Of a stretch of DNA of 10,156 nt, positions 6,146-10,156 are shown piece after piece; the stretch's first letter is position 1, and each line of letters opens with the position of its first letter. This DNA comes from Bordetella parapertussis (GTDB taxonomy: Bacteria; Pseudomonadota; Gammaproteobacteria; Burkholderiales; Burkholderiaceae_D): positions 1 to 10,156 of the forward strand of contig CAMCXB010000075.1 in assembly GCA_945883145.1 (NCBI GenBank), given 5' to 3'. Under the pieces are notes generated by a model that was given only the letters and a program-made list of their open reading frames with translations, was not told the DNA's origin and made no database searches. Both the position numbers and the translations under genes were made by a program.

Positions 6146-6820
6146 ATGACCCGTCCATCCAAGGTATCAACCCTGTTATTAAAGAATGTGCCGTTATTTG
6201 CTTCGCTCTCGGAGGATCAACTTCTTTTATTGTCCAACGTACTACAGCGTGAACAGTTTGCAAAAAACAAAATGATTTTAAGTGCGGGTGATAAAACTGA
6301 AACTCTGTATGTCGTGTTAAGTGGTCGAATCAAAGTGGCAATAGGTGATGACCAAGGCAAAGAAGTCGTTTTAGCGATATTAAGTGCGGGTGAATATTTT
6401 GGTGAGATGGCATTGTTAGATGGTGGTTCTCGTTCAGCCAATGTCTCAGCATTAGAAGCTTGTGAATTACTAACCTTATCTAAACATGAATTTCATCAAT
6501 GCTTAGAAAATAACTTTTCTATGTCCATGATCGTCATGCGTGGTTTAGTGAAACGACTTCGTGATGCAGATAAAAAAATCACGAGCTTGGCGCTGATGGA
6601 TGTGTATGGCAGAGTAGCGCGCTTGTTATTAGAACAAGCAGAGTCTATTGATGGTGAAAGAACGATTGCAAAAAAACTCGCTAAAAAAGACATCGCCAAT
6701 ATGATTGGTGCTTCACGTGAAATGGTCACTCGTGTGATGAAAGACTTAGAGTTGCGCGGCATGATACAAGTGTTACCTGATTCAATTGTGTTAAACGATA
6801 CCTTAACCGAATTTGATTAA
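6146..6820 (+). CDS. CRP/FNR-family transcriptional regulator, CRP-like
   Basis: This 224-residue protein has an N-terminal cyclic-nucleotide-binding barrel (about 12-125), a dimer helix (about 126-150) and a C-terminal winged helix-turn-helix (about 150-215). The phosphate-binding cassette reads GEYFGEMALLDGGSRSANV (82-100). G86, E87, R96 and S97 correspond to the residues that hold cAMP in E. coli CRP (G71, E72, R82, S83). The recognition helix ASREMVTRVMKDLE keeps the R-E-x3-R residues (R191, E192, R196) that read a TGTGA half-site. The cysteine pattern of FNR is missing, so an iron-sulfur oxygen sensor is unlikely. Cyclic AMP or a related nucleotide is the inferred ligand. An AGAGAG ribosome binding site precedes the ATG. 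Its targets are unknown. No good TGTGA-N6-TCACA site was seen in the window. Confidence 0.92.
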   Translation: MTRPSKVSTLLLKNVPLFASLSEDQLLLLSNVLQREQFAKNKMILSAGDKTETLYVVLSGRIKVAIGDDQGKEVVLAILSAGEYFGEMALLDGGSRSANVSALEACELLTLSKHEFHQCLENNFSMSMIVMRGLVKRLRDADKKITSLALMDVYGRVARLLLEQAESIDGERTIAKKLAKKDIANMIGASREMVTRVMKDLELRGMIQVLPDSIVLNDTLTEFD

Positions 6821-6827
6821 GGTATCG
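6796..6827 (+). terminator. Hairpin overlapping the stop codon of the CRP-like gene
   Basis: CGATACCTTAA (6796-6806) and TTAAGGTATCG (6817-6827) are perfect 11-base arms with a 10-base loop, and the TAA stop (6818-6820) lies in the right arm. The next bases, CTTCATCATTTC, are only a weak pyrimidine tail. Because a convergent gene ends at 6857, it may serve as a bidirectional terminator or a 3'-end stabiliser. Confidence 0.55.
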
Positions 6828-6856
6828 CTTCATCATTTCAATAATTCTCAGTCACT

Positions 6857-7726
6857 TTATTTAATTGCAACCGGTGCTAAAGCACGAGTCAAACTCGCTT
6901 CGCCTCTGCCATGGATAGAGGCGTTATAACTAGCGATCGTATCCTGTCGTGCGGTATTGAGTAGTTGATTCGTGATTTGCGTAGCATTTGCGGATGTGAA
7001 TTTGCTACCTATGATAGCTGCATAGCCGGAAACAATTGGGGCGGCAAATGAAGTGCCATACAGACCCGTTTTATTTCCTTCAACACCCACAACTAAAAAT
7101 TGTTTTTGTACGGTCGTATCTGTTCCTGCAGTATTTGAGTAAGACGCCATTGAAGCTTGTGAAGTAGGGGTACCGTTTTTACTTAATGCGCCTACAAAAA
7201 TTGCAGATTTTGTTCCCTTAAGTGAGTAGTTCAATGCATCAATTTGGCCATTGCGATTCACGCTATTGATTGCAACCGCATCATTACCTGCCGCTTTAGA
7301 AATCACAGCATTACCATTCGTTGCATAGTTAACGATGGATTGTTCTTGTGAACCCCATCTAAATGCTACGTTGGGTGCAATGTACATGCCATAGCTGAGA
7401 TTTAAAACATTTAAGCCACGATTTAAAGCGACTGCACCAGCGGTATTGAAATCATCAGCACGCATGGTCGCAGAGGGCGCAATCATCAATGCTTCGTTAT
7501 AAGTCCATTCACCATGGCGCATATTCGCAACGCCATAACCTAAATTGCCAGTGAAGCGTGATCGGCTTCTAAAATCATCCACCACCGTGATAGTGACACC
7601 ACTACCTTTATAATTTTGACGCCATGCATCGCCAACTTCAGGACTCATCCATGACTGTAGAGTTTGTGCCATTGCGACGTTGCTGAGTAAGATGCCGCAA
7701 GCGATTGTTATAAGTTTGATTTTCAT
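6857..7726 (-). CDS. Secreted subtilisin-like serine protease (S8), compact form
   Basis: This 289-residue protein has a Sec signal (1-20, cleavage at A-M-A) followed directly by a peptidase S8 domain without an obvious inhibitory propeptide. The triad is D50 or D51 in ITVVDDF, H71 in MRHGEW and S226 in GLYGTSFAAPIVSG. N148 in SKAAGND is the oxyanion-hole residue. The Ser and Asn blocks are canonical, but the Asp block lacks the usual D-T/S-G and the His block lacks H-G-T-x-V-A, so this is a divergent branch. Three cues place it outside the cytoplasm: the signal peptide, no cysteine in the mature part, and a gene for a possible outer-membrane protein 28 bases upstream in the same operon. AAGGAG five bases before the ATG is a strong ribosome binding site. 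Confidence 0.85.
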   Translation of the reverse strand: MKIKLITIACGILLSNVAMAQTLQSWMSPEVGDAWRQNYKGSGVTITVVDDFRSRSRFTGNLGYGVANMRHGEWTYNEALMIAPSATMRADDFNTAGAVALNRGLNVLNLSYGMYIAPNVAFRWGSQEQSIVNYATNGNAVISKAAGNDAVAINSVNRNGQIDALNYSLKGTKSAIFVGALSKNGTPTSQASMASYSNTAGTDTTVQKQFLVVGVEGNKTGLYGTSFAAPIVSGYAAIIGSKFTSANATQITNQLLNTARQDTIASYNASIHGRGEASLTRALAPVAIK

Positions 7727-7731
7727 GATAT

Positions 7732-7737
7732 CTCCTT
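7732..7737 (-). promoter_or_regulatory. Ribosome binding site of the S8 protease
   Basis: The minus strand shows AAGGAG with five bases to the ATG at 7724-7726. It lies in the 28-base gap between the two genes and allows strong independent initiation of the downstream gene in the pair. Confidence 0.8.
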
Positions 7738-7754
7738 AAGTAAAACGTGGGTGG

Positions 7755-8402
7755 TTAAAAGTATTTTATATAGCGAATAAAAAATAAATCTTTGTTCAAA
7801 GGCTTATCGTTAAATAAATGCGAGAGAGTTTCAGAGGGAGGCAGAGGTGAGGCAGCTAAACGGCAATTCACTTCTTGTATGCCACCGATGTCGCCATAGT
7901 CAGCAGTACAAGTTTTTTCTCTTAAATTTCCACCGAGGATAGTGGTACCGCGTATGGAGAGAAATGAGGTTTTATCGATCTGCGTGCTGTAAGCAAAGCC
8001 GATGGTAACGCTGCGTGATATTTCATATTTTTCAGCTTTTTCTCCGGTGCTGAATCCCCAGATTACACCAAGGTTGGGATTGATCTCAGTCATCCAAACA
8101 GTTTTAGTATCTGTCCAATTCGTTTGATACCACTGTTTGAAAGATACAAAATTTCCTTGTGCTGTTTCAAATCCACCAGCTGATGAATCACTGACCTTGC
8201 CGGATAATTCAGAGCCTTGTTTAATGTCGATGAGATGAGTGGCATCAATAAAATTTTGAATGAATGACCAGCTCTTTGTATATTCTTCTGCCTGACTGAT
8301 TGTTGCGTTACCGAGTAAGAGTGCAATGAAGAATAGTTTCAATAAAAACGATGTGCTCGTTTTTATTAAAGAACTCTTTGCATCATGATTCACTATCCAC
8401 AT
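7755..8402 (-). CDS. Unknown exported protein with an outer-membrane-barrel-like end
   Basis: No family was recognised. The ATG at 8400-8402 is preferred over one eight codons upstream (8424-8426) because GGGAG lies six bases before it. The resulting 215-residue protein has a long n-region, a hydrophobic core (about 18-31) and a likely cleavage at S-Q-A (after residue 38). The mature part is rich in alternating polar/hydrophobic segments with many Trp, Tyr and Phe residues. It ends FFIRYIKYF, the terminal aromatic pattern recognised by the outer-membrane barrel assembly machinery. A single pair of Cys (CTADYGDIGGIQEVNC) probably forms a disulfide loop. It could be a small barrel of about eight strands. 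Operon position directly before a secreted protease suggests a functional partnership, but that is inference. Confidence 0.7.
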   Translation of the reverse strand: MWIVNHDAKSSLIKTSTSFLLKLFFIALLLGNATISQAEEYTKSWSFIQNFIDATHLIDIKQGSELSGKVSDSSAGGFETAQGNFVSFKQWYQTNWTDTKTVWMTEINPNLGVIWGFSTGEKAEKYEISRSVTIGFAYSTQIDKTSFLSIRGTTILGGNLREKTCTADYGDIGGIQEVNCRLAASPLPPSETLSHLFNDKPLNKDLFFIRYIKYF

Positions 8403-8408
8403 TGTTGT

Positions 8409-8413
8409 CTCCC
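8409..8413 (-). promoter_or_regulatory. Ribosome binding site fixing the start at 8402
   Basis: GGGAG on the minus strand lies six bases before the ATG at 8400-8402. The alternative upstream ATG at 8424-8426 has nothing comparable, so the shorter protein is the better call. Confidence 0.7.
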
Positions 8414-8461
8414 ACCGGTTCATCACTGATTACAAAACTTTTTTCCCCAATCGGTTTATTT

Positions 8462-8475
8462 CTAAAACCTTTTAG
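8462..8475. promoter_or_regulatory. Palindrome CTAAAA-CC-TTTTAG
   Basis: Six-base arms sit around a CC centre, with flanking TTT/AAA extending the dyad if one G is bulged. It ends about 60 bases upstream of the start at 8402, in the probable promoter zone of the protease operon. It is a candidate operator; its partner is unknown. Confidence 0.3.
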
Positions 8476-8547
8476 GAAAGTTATGTTTTTAAAGTGATGC
8501 CAGTATCGCGAAGACGCTGTTAAGGATCGAGGTAATAAGTCACACTT

Positions 8548-8611
8548 TTTTATAAATAAGTGCAGGACATTGAAATCAATTAGATTGATCAATAAAATTT
8601 TATAAATAAGT
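8548..8611. repeat. Direct repeat of a 14-mer, 50 bases apart
   Basis: TTTTATAAATAAGT occurs at 8548-8561 and again at 8598-8611. Exact identity over 14 bases is notable even in AT-rich DNA. The copies could be paired binding sites or a small duplication. Confidence 0.4.
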
Positions 8612-8623
8612 TATCTAATGAAG

Positions 8624-8647
8624 ATCGTTAAAGATCAGGATAACGAT
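8624..8647. repeat. Inverted repeat ATCGTTA/TAACGAT
   Basis: Perfect seven-base arms (8624-8630 and 8641-8647) enclose ten bases. It lies 150 bases upstream of the cysteine-repeat gene and has no T-run, so an operator is more likely than a terminator. Confidence 0.3.
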
Positions 8648-8697
8648 GTATCAAGATGTTAGAATATTTTCAAAATTGAATTCTTTTTTTAGTATGC

Positions 8698-8719
8698 TAA
8701 CTAAAGTGTGAGTTAGTTA
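8698..8719. repeat. Inverted repeat TAACTAA/TTAGTTA
   Basis: Perfect seven-base arms (8698-8704 and 8713-8719) enclose eight bases (AGTGTGAG). It is followed by ATTATCTTTTT, so a weak leader terminator or an operator about 80 bases before the TTG start at 8799 are both possible. Confidence 0.3.
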
Positions 8720-8786
8720 ATTATCTTTTTAGTAATTCTTTAGTGATGCGTTTTGTTTGCGCTAGGTGAGAAATGCGCTTTACAGC

Positions 8787-8792
8787 GAGGAG
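8787..8792 (+). promoter_or_regulatory. Strong ribosome binding site for a TTG start
   Basis: GAGGAG stands six bases before the TTG at 8799-8801. No in-frame ATG or GTG follows early enough to keep the signal peptide, so this site decides the unusual start codon. Confidence 0.75.
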
Positions 8793-8798
8793 TCTTGA

Positions 8799-9194
8799 TT
8801 GAAACGTCTTTTCTTTTTTTTATTACTCTCGCCACTTATTGCTCGTGCTGAGCCATCCAACTGTTATAACTTTGAGAAATCAGATCAAATGTATTTCTGT
8901 TTGGCTGTGTCGCAAAAATCTAAAGCAGATTGTTTTTTGATTCGAGACCAAGATCTGAAAAACGAGTGCGTATCGCGTTTTGGTGGCGAAAGTGGTTTTT
9001 GTGAATCGATTCGAAATGAAGATCACAAATATTATTGTATTGCTAACTCCAAGAAGCAAAGTGCCTACTGCTACTCCATACGCGAGGCTGACAGTAAAAA
9101 CTTTTGTCTAGCGCAGCAATCGAATGACAAGAGTTACTGCTTCAGTATTCGTGCGGTAGAGAAGAAAAATCAGTGTTTATTAGTTGTGAAATAA
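8799..9194 (+). CDS. Secreted protein of five 23-residue cysteine repeats
   Basis: This 131-residue protein of no recognised family has a signal peptide (MKRLFFFLLLSPLIARA, cleavage after residue 17). The rest is almost entirely a tandem repeat: units begin at residues 22, 45, 68, 91 and 114, exactly 23 apart, the last cut to 18. Each has Cys at position 1 and position 13, giving ten Cys at 22, 34, 45, 57, 68, 80, 91, 103, 114 and 126. The unit consensus is C-x-S-I-R-x-x-D-x-K-x-x-C-x-A followed by a polar linker. Even spacing suggests one disulfide per unit holding a helical hairpin, forming a periplasmic or secreted solenoid, possibly a binding scaffold. Repeats differ at the DNA level, so they are old. 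The start is TTG, supported by GAGGAG. It stands alone on its strand. Confidence 0.82.
   Translation: MKRLFFFLLLSPLIARAEPSNCYNFEKSDQMYFCLAVSQKSKADCFLIRDQDLKNECVSRFGGESGFCESIRNEDHKYYCIANSKKQSAYCYSIREADSKNFCLAQQSNDKSYCFSIRAVEKKNQCLLVVK
8862..9191 (+). repeat. Five tandem coding repeats of 69 bases
   Basis: Units lie at 8862-8930, 8931-8999, 9000-9068, 9069-9137 and 9138-9191 (last one partial). Period and cysteine positions are exact in all five, while bases between the conserved codons differ widely. Units 2-5 share I-R after the first cysteine. Unit 1 has F-E in that place and is the most divergent. Confidence 0.9.
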
Positions 9195-9207
9195 GAGAAG
9201 TTTCTCT
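9194..9207 (+). terminator. Weak hairpin after the cysteine-repeat gene
   Basis: AGAGA (9194-9198) and TCTCT (9203-9207) pair around AGTT immediately after the stop, followed within seven bases by a short T-run (ATTGATAATTTTT). The stem has only two G-C pairs, so it may be a weak terminator. Confidence 0.35.
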
Positions 9208-9266
9208 ATTGATAATTTTTATGCTGAATCAAAAATCTGATTAAAGCTTGGCTGACATCTGTCGAT

Positions 9267-9290
9267 ACACCCATTGCAATCAAAGGGTGT
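9267..9290 (+). promoter_or_regulatory. Hairpin that can hide the ribosome binding site of the 9295 gene
   Basis: ACACCC (9267-9272) and GGGTGT (9285-9290) are perfect arms around a 12-base loop. The right arm overlaps AAAGGG, the only ribosome-binding-like sequence before the ATG at 9295. Formation would block initiation, so translation could depend on unfolding by temperature, a protein or an RNA. It is a structural inference from one sequence. Confidence 0.35.
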
Positions 9291-9294
9291 GGCC

Positions 9295-9513
9295 ATGATT
9301 ATTGAAAGAGTAGATTTACAGACTATCAAACAAGGTGAGTACATCTCGCTGCTGCATGGCCTAGAAATAGGCGAAAGCATCTATTGCACTGAACTTAAGC
9401 AGGCGCAAAGCCTGCGCGCACTTTCTTACTATTTAGTTAAGACGCGTAATCTTGCCAGAAAATATACATTCCGCAAAATGGATAGAGGCTGGCGCATTAT
9501 CCGGATTTGTTAA
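9295..9513 (+). CDS. Small protein of unknown function
   Basis: This 72-residue protein starts at the ATG (9295-9297), which is preferred over an in-frame TTG seven codons upstream because AAAGGG precedes it. It has no signal peptide or membrane helix, so it is cytoplasmic. The C-terminal half (YYLVKTRNLARKYTFRKMD, then RGWRIIRIC) is strongly basic and suggests a helix followed by a beta-hairpin. That fits a small nucleic-acid-binding protein, such as those on phages and plasmids, but no family was recognised. It converges on the flagellin gene, with 25 bases between the stops. The ribosome binding site may be sequestered in a hairpin. Confidence 0.65.
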   Translation: MIIERVDLQTIKQGEYISLLHGLEIGESIYCTELKQAQSLRALSYYLVKTRNLARKYTFRKMDRGWRIIRIC

Positions 9514-9538
9514 GCAACTAAGGCTTATTCAAACCAAA

Positions 9539-10156
9539 TCAATTCCATCCTGAATTGAGCAAATAAGACACCAAACTTTTATTCATAGACACTGCCTGCG
9601 TCAGCATTGCTGTTGATGCATTCTGTTGAATCTGACCTGCTGCAAGATTAGCAGTCTCGGTGGCGAGATCCGCATTCATGATACGACCCATCGCTTCAGA
9701 TTGTATGGTCATACGGTTGCTAGCCACGGCTGATTGAATCTCTAAGATATTCTGTTTCGCACCGATATAACCTTGCAGAGATGACACAGTATCCATAGCG
9801 GTATCGATAGGCTTGGTGGTTGCATCAATTGCTGATGTAGCACCAGCCTGTGTAGAAATATCTAAAGTACTAAGTTTGGAGCCAGCAGGACCAAGAACTG
9901 TTGATAACACAGACTGAAAACTTAGTGATGTTGTATCCGTAGAGCCTGTTCCACTGTGTATGCTCATTGATGTGGTATCACCATTTAATAGTGAGCTACC
10001 ATTCCATAGGGCGCTGTTTGCAATACTATTAATCGTATTTCTGTAATCTTCAAATTGCGCCTGATTGATTGCACGTTGGGTGCTGTCCACAGTCGACGTT
10101 GCTGAACTCAATGCTAGCGTTTTCATATTCGTGAGTAAATCATTGATTTGACTTAG
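9539..10156 (-). CDS. fliC: Flagellin, partial (N-terminal part beyond the window)
   Basis: The frame is open from the right edge to the stop at 9539-9541, about 205 residues. An internal Met at 10126 should not be taken as the start, because the upstream codons (LSQINDLLTN) continue the flagellin D1 helix. The N-terminal side fits the D1 pattern: L.QI..L...M..LA.....T.....R...Q..F, then INSIANSALWNGSSLLNGD. A short variable middle (about 80 residues) follows. The C-terminal D1/D0 helices read IQSAVASNRMTIQSEAMGRI, MNADLATETANLAAGQIQQN, then ASTAMLTQAVSMNKSLVSYL. Flagellin is exported through the flagellar type III system and polymerises into the filament. The end, LLNSGWN, extends a few residues past the usual LL-x terminus. 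The short middle indicates a small flagellin near 290 residues in total. Its promoter is outside the window. Confidence 0.9.
   Translation of the reverse strand, partial: LSQINDLLTNMKTLALSSATSTVDSTQRAINQAQFEDYRNTINSIANSALWNGSSLLNGDTTSMSIHSGTGSTDTTSLSFQSVLSTVLGPAGSKLSTLDISTQAGATSAIDATTKPIDTAMDTVSSLQGYIGAKQNILEIQSAVASNRMTIQSEAMGRIMNADLATETANLAAGQIQQNASTAMLTQAVSMNKSLVSYLLNSGWN

Larger units (their letters stand above)
8427..8798. other. Non-coding divergent region rich in short repeats
   Basis: This AT-rich gap separates the minus-strand protease operon from the plus-strand cysteine-repeat gene, so it should hold both promoters. No clear -35/-10 pair was found. It contains a palindrome at 8462-8475, a 14-base direct repeat (8548-8561 and 8598-8611), and inverted repeats at 8624-8647 and 8698-8719. 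The density of dyads suggests regulation, though AT-rich DNA makes some of them expected by chance. Confidence 0.6.

Noticed and set aside
6496..6762. 88-codon minus-strand frame inside the CRP-like gene
   Set aside because: It is antisense to the dimer helix and helix-turn-helix coding region and shows no independent signals.
8403..8426. Longer N-terminus for the barrel-like protein, starting at the ATG at 8424-8426
   Set aside because: The ATG at 8400-8402 has GGGAG at ideal spacing; the upstream ATG has none and would lengthen an already long n-region.
8539..8546. GTCACAC and, further on, GTGTGA (8707-8712) as CRP half-sites
   Set aside because: They are about 160 bases apart and neither has a partner half-site at the six-base spacing a CRP dimer needs.
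8383..8592. 69-codon minus-strand frame upstream of the barrel-like protein
   Set aside because: It overlaps the ribosome binding site and start of the better supported gene in another frame, has no family likeness, and lies across repeat-rich DNA.
8862..9191. CRISPR-like array suggested by the regular 69-base period
   Set aside because: The period lies in a coding frame, conserves amino acids rather than bases, and has no identical DNA repeats or spacers.
10097..10126. Met at 10126 as the true start of flagellin
   Set aside because: The frame stays open to the window edge with codons that continue the conserved D1 helix, so the gene begins outside the window.

Overview
The window looks like a piece of a flagellated proteobacterial chromosome, probably beta- or gammaproteobacterial. 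The signs are a CRP-like regulator with the enterobacterial-type cAMP and DNA contact residues, Sec-exported proteins including one that ends like an outer-membrane barrel, a DUF2237 protein and the C-terminal half of a flagellin. The exact taxon cannot be fixed from sequence alone. Most of the DNA is AT-rich. The three-gene block at 860-4375 is visibly richer in G+C than what surrounds it.

Layout. (1) Bases 1-170 are the 5' end of an IS3-like element, with the start of its OrfA on the minus strand. (2) Bases 171-859 are AT-rich with no intact gene, but hold a minus-strand remnant of an AraC-type helix-turn-helix (316-420) and several inverted repeats. (3) Bases 860-4375 are a tight plus-strand operon: a PAP2 lipid phosphatase, a GT2-GtrA polyprenyl-phosphate glycosyltransferase and an ArnT/PMT-type GT39 transferase. 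Together they look like a membrane pathway that loads a sugar on undecaprenyl phosphate and passes it to a periplasmic or outer-membrane acceptor. (4) Bases 4440-4673 hold a minus-strand tyrosine-integrase remnant, so the cassette lies between mobile-element debris on both sides. (5) Bases 4687-5555 are a translationally coupled minus-strand pair: an unknown exported protein and a DUF2237 protein.

(6) Bases 5753-6016 encode a tiny exported Ala/Lys-rich (Asr-like) protein with a textbook terminator. (7) Bases 6146-6820 encode a CRP/FNR-family regulator whose stop codon lies inside a hairpin. (8) Bases 6857-8402 are a minus-strand pair: an exported protein with a barrel-like C-terminus, then a compact secreted subtilisin-like protease. 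(9) Bases 8427-8798 are a repeat-rich non-coding region. (10) Bases 8799-9194 encode a secreted protein made of five exact-length 23-residue cysteine repeats, the most distinctive item here. (11) Bases 9295-9513 encode a small unknown protein whose ribosome binding site can be sequestered in a hairpin. (12) From 9539 to the right edge is a partial flagellin on the minus strand.

No complete multi-gene defence or mobile system, CRISPR array, tRNA or rRNA was recognised. The points most worth a second look are the cysteine-repeat protein, the protease/barrel pair and the glycosylation cassette between mobile-element remnants.
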